Positions 6,334 to 14,225 are shown, numbered from the stretch's first letter. The stretch is DNA of 17,165 bases from Clostridiales bacterium (GCA_020861055.1 JAJBTD010000114.1:1-17165), one strand, 5' to 3'. A program made the numbers and translations. The notes: generated by a model from the sequence alone, not told the origin.

Positions 6334-9291
6334 ATGCAGTATCAGCTCGACAACGCACACTATCATACCTTTGAGGTTTTTGAGGCAAACAGGCTCCCGC
6401 CTCGCAGCTATTTTATCCCCTATCCCACCCGGACGCAGGCCGACCAGGTGGAGCCGAAGGAGAAGCGCTATCGCTCGGAAAAGGTCCTGTGCCTCAACGG
6501 GACGTGGGACTTTGCCTTCTTCCCCCGCCCGGCGGAGCTGCCGGAGGTGCTGGACACCGGACGGGTCCGCTTCGACAAAATAGACGTGCCCGCCTGCTGG
6601 CAGTTCCGGGGCTATGACCATCCCTTTTACACCAACATCCGCTATCAGTTCCCCTTCAAGCCCCCGGTCGTCCCCACGACAGAGAAGGTGGGCAAGGTCT
6701 TTACCTGGATGGGCTGCGACCAGGGTATTTCCCTGCGCTACAAGGACCCAGGAGAGGAGTACAACTTCGTGGGGGTCTATCGCCGCTTTGTGACGATCCA
6801 GGACCCGGAGCAGCATACGGTGATCTCCTTCCTGGGGGTGGCCAGCTGCCTGGATCTGTATCTGAACGGGGCGTGGGTGGGCTACTCCGAGGGGGCCCAC
6901 AACACGGCGGAATTTGACCTGACCGGCAGACTGATTCCGGGGGAGAACGAGCTGGTGGCGGTGGTACGCCGCTGGTGCAACGGCACCTACCTGGAGGACC
7001 AGGATATGTTCCGGAACAACGGTATTTTCCGGGACGTGCTCCTGCGCTTCTCCCAGCCGGAGGACGTGTGGGACATCGACGCCAGGACGAAAAAGACGGG
7101 GGACGCCTACTCCCTCACCCTGACGGCGCAGACCCTGGCGGAGACGACGGTCACCTTCTCCCTGGAGGGCCACGGGCTCCGGAAAAGGCAGCAGGTCCGC
7201 ACCCAGAACAGGACAGCCTCCGTCACCTTTGAGGGACTCAGGGTGACAGAATGGAACGCCGAGGACCCCACGCTGTATGCGATCTACTACGAGACGAAGA
7301 CCGGCTGCGTAAAGGAGCGGATTGGCTTTCGGACGGTGGAGATCCAGGGGGACAAATTCTATGTGAACGGGCGGCTCCTCAAGTTCCACGGGGTCAACCA
7401 CCATGATACCAGCCCAGTCAACGGCTACACCATGACCCCGGAGGAAATCGAGCGGGACATCCTCCTGTGCAAGCGGTTCAACATCGACATGATCCGCACC
7501 AGCCATTATCCCCCGGACCCGCTGCTGCTGGAGCTGGCGGACGAGCAGGGCATCTACATCGTGGACGAGAACGACCTGGAGACTCACGGCACCTGGTCCC
7601 ATCAGCTGCCGCCCACCTACAACACCATCAGCCACGACCCCAGGTGGGAAAAGCACTACCTGGACCGGATCACCCATCTCTATCAGCGGGACAAGATCCA
7701 CGGGAACACCGCCATCGTCATGTGGTCCCTGGGCAACGAGGCGGGGGGCTATCACAATACGGACGCCATGTACCGCTACCTCAAGGCCCACTCCGATCTG
7801 CCCGTCCACTACGAGAGCGCGGTCCACTGCAAGCGCATTGCCTACGACGTGGGCAGCGAGATGTACCCCTCCGTCCAGATGGTGCACGACGTGGGGGAGC
7901 ACCGGCGCAGACAGAAGCCCCTGAACGACCGCCCCTACTTTATGTGCGAGTACGCTCATGCCATGGGGGTCGGGCCGGGGAATACGGAGGCCTACTGGGA
8001 GCAGGTCTACCGGTACGATAACCTGATGGGCGGCTGCGTCTGGGAGATGGTGGACCATGCGGTGCTCCATGAGGACGGCAGCTACACCTACGGCGGCGAC
8101 CATGGGGAGTGGAGCCATGACCGGAACTTCTGCGTGGACGGCCTGTTCTACCCCGACCGGACGCCCTCGGCAGGGGCGAAGATCATCCGGTACATCTACC
8201 GTCCCATCCGGGTGACCCATCTGGGGGGAGGCAGGTTCGAGCTGTTCAATACCACCGGATTTTCCCAGGGCAGCCGGTATGAGCTGACCTTCCGGTGGAA
8301 CGACGGCTCTGTGCACACCCTCCGGCCCGACGTGGCCCCTCTGAGCCGGACGACGGTGGAGCTGCCGGTGGGCCGTCCCGTGGAGGGAAGCTGTATGGCC
8401 CTGGTGACCGGCGTGGACACCCGAACAGGGGAGACTGTCTCGGAGGAGACGATCCTGCTGACCCAAATGGTCCCCGAAGCGCCGGCGGTCACGGAGCTGA
8501 CCGGCGACTGCCGGATCGACGGGGGAGCCTTTGCCCTCTCGCTGCCGGAGGGCGGCGTTCTGGCAGGGGCGGAGGAGTCCACCCTCCTCTACCGGGTGGC
8601 CACGGACAACGATACGGACGCCTTTTTCCGGAACACCATGGACCCCTACACGGACCAGCAGGAGGAGCTCCTGTCCTCTGAGCGGATCGAGGGCGGCTGC
8701 CGGGTGGTCCGGCGCATCCGGAACAAAAAAGCTAAATTCCAGGTGACGGACACCTACCAGGGGACGGCGGAGGGCGTCCTCGTGACCAGCCGCATCCACT
8801 GTCTCTCCGGCGGGGGCATCCTGCCCCGCTTTGGCAAGGCGTTCCGGCTGGACGCCGCCTTTGACCGGGTGACGTACCAGGGCCGGACGGGGGAGAGCTA
8901 CTGCGACATGAAGGAGCAGTTCCCCATCGACACCGTGACCTGCGCCGTCTCAGAGATGACGGAGCCCAACATCCGGCCCCAGGAGAGCGGCAACCGCTGC
9001 GACTGCACCTGGGCCAGCGTCAGCGACGGCAGACAGAGGGTGACCTTCCGGGCGGTGGATCAGCCCTTTGAGCTGGCGATCAAGCCCTATACCGACCGCG
9101 CCCTGATCGGGATGCGCCACCGGGAGGACGAGACGACCACCGGGACCTATGTGACCATCCAGGCGTTCCAGCAGGGCATCGGCACCGGCGCCTGCGGCCC
9201 GGCCATTATGCCGGAATTCCAATACGACGCCAGGAAGGACTACGAGCTGAAATTCCTGATTCAGGCGGAGCCCGTCGCCCAGGCAGACTGA
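6334..9291 (+). CDS. lacZ: LacZ-type beta-galactosidase (glycoside hydrolase family 2)
   Basis: This is a cytoplasmic enzyme that hydrolyses terminal beta-galactosides such as lactose. I chose the ATG at 6334 (985 aa) because AAGGAGG ends 7 bases upstream; the in-frame ATG at 6316 precedes that site. Domains run as sugar-binding jelly roll (about 40-225), immunoglobulin-like linker, TIM barrel (about 335-630), a second beta domain, and the beta-galactosidase small-chain domain (about 720-980). Active-site motifs are intact: RTSHYP with H391, acid/base E469 in LGNEAGGY, nucleophile E539 in MCEYAHAMG, and W570 in GGCVWEMVDHA. The C-terminal GGDDSWG-type loop reads GTGACGP, so the aglycone Trp of E. 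coli LacZ (W999) is missing; I believe this is common in clostridial homologues. There is no signal peptide. It lies 136 bases after the membrane protein gene, in the same direction, and is probably in the same transcription unit. Its 3' end overlaps the convergent DUF6291-like gene by 86 bases. Confidence 0.93.
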   Translation: MQYQLDNAHYHTFEVFEANRLPPRSYFIPYPTRTQADQVEPKEKRYRSEKVLCLNGTWDFAFFPRPAELPEVLDTGRVRFDKIDVPACWQFRGYDHPFYTNIRYQFPFKPPVVPTTEKVGKVFTWMGCDQGISLRYKDPGEEYNFVGVYRRFVTIQDPEQHTVISFLGVASCLDLYLNGAWVGYSEGAHNTAEFDLTGRLIPGENELVAVVRRWCNGTYLEDQDMFRNNGIFRDVLLRFSQPEDVWDIDARTKKTGDAYSLTLTAQTLAETTVTFSLEGHGLRKRQQVRTQNRTASVTFEGLRVTEWNAEDPTLYAIYYETKTGCVKERIGFRTVEIQGDKFYVNGRLLKFHGVNHHDTSPVNGYTMTPEEIERDILLCKRFNIDMIRTSHYPPDPLLLELADEQGIYIVDENDLETHGTWSHQLPPTYNTISHDPRWEKHYLDRITHLYQRDKIHGNTAIVMWSLGNEAGGYHNTDAMYRYLKAHSDLPVHYESAVHCKRIAYDVGSEMYPSVQMVHDVGEHRRRQKPLNDRPYFMCEYAHAMGVGPGNTEAYWEQVYRYDNLMGGCVWEMVDHAVLHEDGSYTYGGDHGEWSHDRNFCVDGLFYPDRTPSAGAKIIRYIYRPIRVTHLGGGRFELFNTTGFSQGSRYELTFRWNDGSVHTLRPDVAPLSRTTVELPVGRPVEGSCMALVTGVDTRTGETVSEETILLTQMVPEAPAVTELTGDCRIDGGAFALSLPEGGVLAGAEESTLLYRVATDNDTDAFFRNTMDPYTDQQEELLSSERIEGGCRVVRRIRNKKAKFQVTDTYQGTAEGVLVTSRIHCLSGGGILPRFGKAFRLDAAFDRVTYQGRTGESYCDMKEQFPIDTVTCAVSEMTEPNIRPQESGNRCDCTWASVSDGRQRVTFRAVDQPFELAIKPYTDRALIGMRHREDETTTGTYVTIQAFQQGIGTGACGPAIMPEFQYDARKDYELKFLIQAEPVAQAD

Positions 9292-9907
9292 CCGACCCGC
9301 GCGGCGGACAGAGCGCCCGTGCGGAGCCGCCTTGCCGCTGACCGTCCCTCCCAGGCCCGGAGGGAGATCGCCCCCTCAGAACATCCAAACCCTGCTCTCT
9401 GGCAGGGCGGCCGGCCCCGGCGGGGGCCGCCGAGGCGGGGGCGACCTTCTCTCCTGCGCAGGCAGGGAGAAGCTCGGTATCGGTATCGGCCTCGGTATCG
9501 GTATCGGCCTCGGCTTCGGTATCGGTTTTGGTATCGGCTTTGGCTTTGGTATCGGTATAGCCATTCTCCGCATACGTTCGCATACCGTCGCACTCCCATG
9601 GCATATTGCCGCACTCCTGGGGCATGGCGCTGTCGTCTGGGGCTGCTTTTCTTCCCCAGCGGGCTTCCGCAGCTTTTTTCCCCGCCGTGGAGCGCTTGCG
9701 CCGCTGCTCCTCGAAGCTCTCCTGGAACCGGTCCTCCCGGCCCATGACCCGCCGGGAGAAGAACCGCAGATTGCCCTCCGGCTGGATAGGCATGTCGTCC
9801 ATGCTGTACCGGAGCAGCGCCCTGCACAGCCGGCCAAACTCCTCGTCGGTGAGGGCCTCCATCTCCTCCAGGTATTCGTAGGGGAGGGGCGCATAGCTTC
9901 TGGACAT
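9206..9907 (-). CDS. DUF6291-like protein with an acidic/Thr dipeptide-repeat tract
   Basis: The N-terminal part (1-75) resembles the DUF6291 family known mostly from phage and mobile-element genes: YAPLPYEYLEEMEALTDEEF, then GRLCRALLRYS and an RRVMGREDRFQESFEE helix, then a basic segment GKKAAEARWGRK. The biochemical role is unknown. I start it at the ATG at 9907, with AGGAG 8 bases upstream; frames extending further upstream cross its promoter. Residues 117-144 form an alternating Asp/Lys/Glu-Thr/Ala tract encoded by 14 hexanucleotide units. The last 89 residues are Ala/Gly/Pro/Arg-rich, show no domain, and run 86 bases into the lacZ coding region on the other strand. The normal C-terminal part of the family seems absent, so the gene may be truncated or decayed at its 3' end. 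It stands alone, with no phage genes near it. Confidence 0.6.
   Translation of the reverse strand: MSRSYAPLPYEYLEEMEALTDEEFGRLCRALLRYSMDDMPIQPEGNLRFFSRRVMGREDRFQESFEEQRRKRSTAGKKAAEARWGRKAAPDDSAMPQECGNMPWECDGMRTYAENGYTDTKAKADTKTDTEAEADTDTEADTDTELLPACAGEKVAPASAAPAGAGRPAREQGLDVLRGRSPSGPGRDGQRQGGSARALCPPRGSVSLPGRRAPPESGISARSPSWRRIGIPA
9476..9559. repeat. Hexanucleotide tandem repeat, 14 imperfect units
   Basis: Fourteen consecutive 6-bp units occur, all starting GG. Seven are exactly GGTATC; the others are GGCCTC, GGCTTC, GGTTTT, GGCTTT and GGTATA. On the minus strand each unit encodes two residues (D/E/K then T/A) in the DUF6291-like gene. Because the unit length is a multiple of three, unit gain or loss changes protein length without shifting the frame. 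Confidence 0.95.
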
Positions 9908-9939
9908 CTCCTCCGCTCCTCTCTGTATCGGATATCTAT

Positions 9940-9968
9940 AGTATAGCACAAACGTTCGATTCTGTCCA
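9940..9968 (-). promoter_or_regulatory. Promoter of the DUF6291-like gene
   Basis: On the minus strand, TGGACA (9968-9963) and TATACT (9945-9940) are 17 bases apart, with an extended TGC before the -10. Five of six bases match consensus in each box. Transcription would start near 9933, about 26 bases before the ATG at 9907. Confidence 0.75.
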
Positions 9969-10000
9969 TGCAACATTCCGTTTTTCCCCGAAAGAGACAC

Positions 10001-10048
10001 AAATACCCCCTGAACATGGGATGGATTCCACATGTTCAGGGGGTATTT
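10001..10048. terminator. 18-bp perfect inverted repeat, probable bidirectional terminator
   Basis: Arms 10001-10018 and 10031-10048 are perfectly complementary over 18 bp (AAATACCCCCTGAACATG and its complement) around a 12-nt loop. On the plus strand the T-tract (10046-10050) starts within the stem and extends past it, so it would stop lacZ read-through. On the minus strand the stem ends in TATTT before GTGTC, a weaker tail that would end the mreB transcript. Confidence 0.75.
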
Positions 10049-10091
10049 TTCTGTTCCATTTTCCCGCGTTATCCGCCGGCGGAGCGGAGTC

Positions 10092-11120
10092 TCAGGTATT
10101 CATCTGCTTCCGGCGGCTCAGGTTCATGGTGCCGTCCTGCATGGAGCCGATGGACTCCAGGCTCTTGCCGGTGCCGTAGGCCACACAGGAGATGGCGTCG
10201 TCCGCCACATGGGTCTCGATGCCGGTATGGGACTCGATGAGCCGGTCAAAGCCCCAGATCAGGCTACCGCCGCCGGTCATGACGATGCCGTTGGTGGAGA
10301 TGTCCGCCACCAGCTCCGGGGGAGTCCGCTCCAGAACGGAGTGGATGGCGTCCACAATGCGCTGCGCAGGCTCCTCAAAGGCCTCGATCATCTCGTTGGA
10401 GGAGACGGTGAACTGCCGGGGCAGGCCGGTCATCTGGTCGTGGCCGGTGACCTCAAGGGTCTGCTCCTCCGGGCGGGGGAACACACAGCCCAGGGAAATC
10501 TTCAGCTCCTCCGCCGTCCGGGTGCCGATGAGGACATTGTGCTTCCGGCGGATGTATTTCACCACCGCATCGTCAAAGGCGTCTCCGGCGATCTTGATGG
10601 AGGCGGACTCCACCACGCCGGACAGGGAGATGACGGCGATATCCGTGGTGCCGCCGCCGATGTCTACCACCAGATGGCCCTCCGGCTGGGCGATATCGAT
10701 GCCAGCGCCGATGGCGGCGGCCACCGGCTCCTCGATGAGATAGACCTTTCTCGCCCCAGCCTGGATACCGGCGTCGATGACCGCCCGCTCCTCCACCTCG
10801 GTAATGCCGGAGGGGACGCAGACCACCACGCGGGGCTTAAAGAAGCGCACCGGGGCCGCCTTGCGGATAAACTCCTTGAGCATCCGCTCGGTCATGTCGT
10901 AGTCGGAGATGACCCCGTCCCGGAGGGGGCGGATGGCCACGATGTTGCCGGGGGTCCGGCCCAGCATCTTCCGGGCGTCGGTGCCCACCTTGAGCAGACG
11001 GCCGGTGGTCTTGTCAATGGCCACCACCGACGGCTCCCGGAGGACGACGCCCTTGCCCTGGACATAGACCAGCACCGAGGCGGTGCCCAGATCAATGCCC
11101 ATATCTCGTACAAATCTCAT
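10092..11120 (-). CDS. mreB: Rod-shape-determining actin-like protein MreB/Mbl
   Basis: This is a bacterial actin homologue that polymerises under the membrane and guides the lateral cell-wall synthesis machinery. At 342 aa it has normal family length. It begins MRFVRDMGIDLGTAS (phosphate-1 loop about 8-15) and has VVCVPSGITEVEERAV (about 98-114), YLIEEPVAAAIGAG (about 127-140), the phosphate-2 loop VVDIGGGTTD (151-160) and the adenosine motif GIVMTGGGSLIWG near the C-terminus. I chose the ATG at 11120, which is preceded by AAAGGTGATC; longer upstream frames run through the promoter. mreC, mreD and rodA are not adjacent, so this may be a solitary Mbl- or MreBH-like paralogue rather than the main MreB. 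It is divergent from a peptidoglycan peptidase gene, which fits a wall-growth role. Confidence 0.93.
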   Translation of the reverse strand: MRFVRDMGIDLGTASVLVYVQGKGVVLREPSVVAIDKTTGRLLKVGTDARKMLGRTPGNIVAIRPLRDGVISDYDMTERMLKEFIRKAAPVRFFKPRVVVCVPSGITEVEERAVIDAGIQAGARKVYLIEEPVAAAIGAGIDIAQPEGHLVVDIGGGTTDIAVISLSGVVESASIKIAGDAFDDAVVKYIRRKHNVLIGTRTAEELKISLGCVFPRPEEQTLEVTGHDQMTGLPRQFTVSSNEMIEAFEEPAQRIVDAIHSVLERTPPELVADISTNGIVMTGGGSLIWGFDRLIESHTGIETHVADDAISCVAYGTGKSLESIGSMQDGTMNLSRRKQMNT

Positions 11121-11157
11121 ATCGATCACCTTTTTGTCAATGGGTATTCTCCTTAAC

Positions 11158-11186
11158 ATTATAACCAACCCAATCGGTTTTTGCAA
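11158..11186 (-). promoter_or_regulatory. Promoter of mreB
   Basis: On the minus strand, TTGCAA (11186-11181) and a perfect TATAAT (11163-11158) are separated by 17 bases. Transcription would start near 11151, about 30 bases before the mreB start codon. Confidence 0.8.
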
Positions 11187-11348
11187 TCGGCAGGGGAAAA
11201 GTTCCCGGAAAAAGGGATGAGAAATTTTCGAGGGGATTCGACGGTCTTCCCGTCTCCGGGCGACGGCTGCCGGACGGGCGGACGAGGGGGCGGAGACGAA
11301 GAGCAGAAGGAAAAAGGAGCTTTTTTTGTGTAAAATCCGGGGAAAGTG

Positions 11349-11377
11349 TTGACAGGACAGGTAAAATCTGGTAACAT
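11349..11377 (+). promoter_or_regulatory. Promoter of the M23 peptidase gene
   Basis: A perfect TTGACA (11349-11354) and TAACAT (11372-11377) are 17 bases apart, with A/T-rich runs just upstream (about 11309-11338). The leader is about 44 bases. The 162 bases between this and the mreB promoter (11187-11348) hold no gene; I see only a GC-rich imperfect hairpin (11249-11254 with 11273-11278). Confidence 0.7.
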
Positions 11378-11427
11378 TTTCTGTAACTTGTTGTAATAAA
11401 AGACAAGGAAAGAGAGAAAAGAGAGGG

Positions 11428-12495
11428 ATGTCGCCTATGGAGCGTTTGCACGCCGACCTCCGCCGCCCGTCGGCCGCTGTGGGGACGGGCCTTTTCCTGG
11501 CCCTGACGTTGGTTCTGGCCCTGTCCGTCCGGCCCGCCGCCGCCCTGGAGCTCACCACGGACGACGCAGCCGCTGCCGAGCTGACCCTGACCCTCTATGA
11601 GCAGGACTGTGTAGAGGACGTGGGCGGCCTGCCCGCCCTGCTGACCCAGAACTGCTACTATCTGCTGCTGGACGGCGACGTGCTGGTGACTGCCGACACG
11701 GAGCAGGCGCTGACCGGGCTGGTCCAGGCGGCGGCGGAGCAGTATATCACCGAGAACACCATCTCCGTCTCCCTGGCCGACGACGAGCGGCTTCAGATCT
11801 GCCACGGCATTGTCTCCCTGTGGGAACCCAGCGATCTGACGGCGGCGGCGGACACTCTGGCCCAGGAGCTGGAGGTAGTCACGGTGGAGCAGAGCGTCCG
11901 GGAAATCGTCGTCCGCTGTTCCACCGTTCAGGTAGAGGATGAGACGATGTATGAGGATGAGGAGCCTGTCGTTGAAGAGGGCTCTGACGGCCTGAAGGAA
12001 GTCACCACCCAGACCACCTATCTCAACGGCGAGGCCCAGGAATCGGTCACTGTGGACGTAGAGATCACCGTCATCCCAGTGGACACGGTCGTCACCGTGG
12101 GGACCAAGGAGCGTCCGGAGTACATCTGGCCCGCCAGCGGACGGGTATCCTCTCATTTTGGTCGCCGGAACATCGTAGGCGGCTCCAAAAACCACAAGGG
12201 CGTGGACATCGCCGTATCCTATGGCAGCGACATCGTGGCAGCCAAGGCGGGCACCGTCATCTACGCCCAGTGGAACAGCGGCGGATACGGCTACCTGGTG
12301 AAGATCGACCACGGAGACGGCACCGTCACCTATTATGCCCATAACTCCTCCCTCTGCGTCTCCGTGGGGGACGAGGTGGAGCAGGGAGATGTAATCGCCA
12401 AGGCCGGCTCCACCGGCAATTCCACCGGCACCCACTGCCACTTTGAAATACGGATCAACGGCACTCCGGTAAACCCGGAGGACTACCTGGAGTGA
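11428..12495 (+). CDS. Secreted or anchored G5/M23 peptidoglycan endopeptidase
   Basis: This is a predicted extracytoplasmic zinc peptidase that cleaves peptide cross-links in peptidoglycan (LytM/lysostaphin fold), 355 aa. A hydrophobic segment (about 17-34) ends in PAAALEL, which could be cleaved as a signal peptide or act as an anchor. Residues 40-175 have no domain I recognise. A G5 domain (about 178-229) is marked by EEGSDGLKEV, an NGE turn and a VGTKE end. The M23 domain (about 235-352) keeps the zinc ligands H256 and D260 (HKGVDI) and the H-x-H pair H336/H338 (HCHFE), so it should be active. The start at 11428 is directly after GAGAGGG; the in-frame ATG at 11437 would have a spacing of about 9 bases and is an alternative. 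It is divergent from mreB. Confidence 0.88.
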   Translation: MSPMERLHADLRRPSAAVGTGLFLALTLVLALSVRPAAALELTTDDAAAAELTLTLYEQDCVEDVGGLPALLTQNCYYLLLDGDVLVTADTEQALTGLVQAAAEQYITENTISVSLADDERLQICHGIVSLWEPSDLTAAADTLAQELEVVTVEQSVREIVVRCSTVQVEDETMYEDEEPVVEEGSDGLKEVTTQTTYLNGEAQESVTVDVEITVIPVDTVVTVGTKERPEYIWPASGRVSSHFGRRNIVGGSKNHKGVDIAVSYGSDIVAAKAGTVIYAQWNSGGYGYLVKIDHGDGTVTYYAHNSSLCVSVGDEVEQGDVIAKAGSTGNSTGTHCHFEIRINGTPVNPEDYLE

Positions 12496-12511
12496 CCGCG
12501 CGTCACAGACA

Positions 12512-12549
12512 GGCCCCGGAACGTGATTTCCTCTCCACGCTCCGGGGCC
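12512..12549. terminator. Hairpin between convergent genes
   Basis: A 14-bp stem with one A-C mismatch (12512-12525 with 12536-12549) and a 10-nt loop lies between the M23 peptidase stop and the convergent aroD stop. Only TTGT follows on the plus strand and no T-run is seen on the minus strand. It is probably a shared terminator or transcript-end stabiliser, but it lacks a classic U-tract. Confidence 0.55.
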
Positions 12550-12568
12550 TTGTCATGTCATATGGAAT

Positions 12569-13330
12569 TTAGCGCCGCTCCGGCTCCAGCAGCTCCAGGA
12601 TCTCCGCCAGCTGTCCGGCGGGGACCTGGCCGGGGGCGGAGGCCCGCGCCGCGGAGCCGAAGGTGATGGCGGAGCCGAACACCTCTCCTGCCAGACGGCT
12701 CACCGTCCCCAGGCCGCCCATGCTCATGGTGACGATCGGCCGCCTCGCCTGCCGCGCCGCCCGACCGGTGGCGGAGAGGAGGGCCAGCACGTCCGACCCG
12801 CTGTGTGGCATCACCGCCAGCTTGGAGAGATCCGCCCCCAGGCCGTCCATCCAGGCCAGGCGGCGCACCATCTCCTCCTCCTCCGGTGTGCGCTGAAAAT
12901 CGTGACTGGAGAGCAGGGCCAGCGCCCCCGCCTGATGGCAGCTCTCGATGAGGGAGGCGGCTTCCTCCCCGGCGGTGAACACCTCGATATCCACCAGGTC
13001 TGCCAAACCGGAGGACGCCAGCGCCTGGATTAAGTTGACATAATCTTTTTGAGGGATTTCCTGCTGTCCCCCCTCCGCCGCGGTGCGGAAGGTGGCCAGG
13101 ATGGGCAGATCGCCCAGAGACGCCCGAAGGGCCGCCCCCGTCTCCAGCAGGGCCTCCCGGTCCGACCAGCGGACGAACCAGTCCACCCGCCACTCCGCCA
13201 GGTCTGCGGGGACGGACTTCACCTGCTCCGCCTCGGCCAACAGGGCCTCTCTCGTCTCCCCAAGGACGGGGACGGCGATCTTGGGCCGACCTGACCCGAT
13301 GGTCAGTCCCCTTACAGTTACAGGCTCCAC
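12569..13330 (-). CDS. aroD: 3-dehydroquinate dehydratase, type I
   Basis: This enzyme dehydrates 3-dehydroquinate to 3-dehydroshikimate (third step of the shikimate pathway) through a Schiff-base lysine in the cytoplasm. The 253-aa protein has normal type I length. Its catalytic residues fall at the same numbers as in the E. coli/Salmonella enzyme: E46 and R48 in AEWRVD, H143 in SSHDFQ and the Schiff-base K170 in SKLAVMP. The substrate-binding SRLAGEVFGS (R212) and the SAPGQ loop are also present. The start is a GTG at 13330, with GGAGGG 7 bases upstream; no ATG gives a sensible N-terminus. It starts 13 bases after the aroE stop and is clearly cotranscribed with it. No other shikimate genes are in the window. 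Confidence 0.95.
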   Translation of the reverse strand: MEPVTVRGLTIGSGRPKIAVPVLGETREALLAEAEQVKSVPADLAEWRVDWFVRWSDREALLETGAALRASLGDLPILATFRTAAEGGQQEIPQKDYVNLIQALASSGLADLVDIEVFTAGEEAASLIESCHQAGALALLSSHDFQRTPEEEEMVRRLAWMDGLGADLSKLAVMPHSGSDVLALLSATGRAARQARRPIVTMSMGGLGTVSRLAGEVFGSAITFGSAARASAPGQVPAGQLAEILELLEPERR

Positions 13331-13343
13331 AGTCGTTCCCTCC

Positions 13344-14225
13344 TCACAGCCCCAGAATGGGCATGATCTGCTCCACGGGCATCTCCTGTCCCGTCCAGTA
13401 GCGGAAGGCCTCCGCTCCCTGATAGAGCACCATCCGGTCCCCGTTCTGGGTGCGGCAGCCCGCCTCCCGCGCCAGGCGGAGCAGCTCCGTCTCCTTGGGG
13501 GAGTAGATGGCGTCGGTGACCGCCAGGCCGGGGAAGAAAAAGCTCCCGTCCGGGACGCAGCTCTGCCCCGCCAGACGGCCCATGCCCACATTGGTGGCGT
13601 TGGACAGGAGACAGGAGCTGCCGATTTCCTCCCGCAGCCGTTCCCGGCAGACGGGGTCGTCGTTGTTTAGCTCCCACAGGCGCACCCGGCAGCCCGTCCG
13701 GGCCTGAATCTGGGCGGTCAGCGCCTCCGCCTGGGGCCACCGGGGGCTTCTCCGGTTAAAGACGGCGATCTCCCGGACGCCGCTCAGCGCAGCCTGGGCC
13801 AGAATCGCCTTGGCCGCCCCGCCGGTCCCCAGGACGGTGATCTTTTCCCCGGACAGGGAGACGCCCATATCCGCCAGCCCTCTGGCCCAGCCCGCGCCGT
13901 CGGTGTTGTGGCCGGTGAGATGGCCCTCGTCATTGACGATGGTGTTCACCGCCCCGGCCAGCTGGGCCTCCGGGGCGATCTCGTCCAGGTATTCCATCAC
14001 CCGGACCTTGTTGGGCATAGACAGATTGGCCCCCCGCATCCCGAAGGTGCGGATGGCGGTGACGGCGTCGCCGATGGAGGACTCGTCCACGTCAAAGGCC
14101 AGGTAGACATAATCCAGCCCCAGCAGCCGGAAGGCGGTGTTGTGCATCAGGGGGGATTTGGAGTGGATGGCGGGATGGGCCAGCAGGGCGATCAATCCGG
14201 TGTGGCTGGTGACAGGGAGTTCCAT
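13344..14225 (-). CDS. aroE: Shikimate dehydrogenase, AroE/YdiB type
   Basis: This enzyme reduces 3-dehydroshikimate to shikimate, the step after AroD. The 293-aa protein has the N-terminal substrate domain with SKSP (22-25), catalytic K73 in LSMPNK, D109 in HNTDG, a Rossmann GTGGAAKA loop (133-140), NRR (157-159) and a C-terminal QGAEAFRYWTG. The ATG at 14225 has GGAGG 8 bases upstream. The SMPNK, NTIVND, NRR and QGAEQF-type motifs are closer, by recall, to E. coli YdiB (quinate/shikimate dehydrogenase, NAD or NADP) than to classic AroE, which has VTxPHK and NRT. Pairing with aroD argues that it serves biosynthesis here, or possibly quinate use. Function is firm at the shikimate-dehydrogenase level; cofactor and quinate activity are unknown. 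Confidence 0.93.
   Translation of the reverse strand: MELPVTSHTGLIALLAHPAIHSKSPLMHNTAFRLLGLDYVYLAFDVDESSIGDAVTAIRTFGMRGANLSMPNKVRVMEYLDEIAPEAQLAGAVNTIVNDEGHLTGHNTDGAGWARGLADMGVSLSGEKITVLGTGGAAKAILAQAALSGVREIAVFNRRSPRWPQAEALTAQIQARTGCRVRLWELNNDDPVCRERLREEIGSSCLLSNATNVGMGRLAGQSCVPDGSFFFPGLAVTDAIYSPKETELLRLAREAGCRTQNGDRMVLYQGAEAFRYWTGQEMPVEQIMPILGL

Noticed and set aside
6178..8799. 873-codon open frame on the minus strand opposite the 5' part of lacZ
   Set aside because: Antisense shadow with Pro/Val/His/Arg-rich composition and no domain; the plus strand has complete LacZ motifs.
9345..9365. 7-bp inverted repeat just after lacZ, considered as its terminator
   Set aside because: Short stem with no T-run on either strand.
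10032..11156. 374-codon open frame on the plus strand opposite mreB
   Set aside because: mreB on the minus strand has all actin-fold motifs; this frame has none.
11121..11558. N-terminal extension of mreB and upstream frames in the same region
   Set aside because: They cross both the mreB promoter and the divergent M23 start region; the ATG at 11120 gives the normal MreB length and N-terminus.
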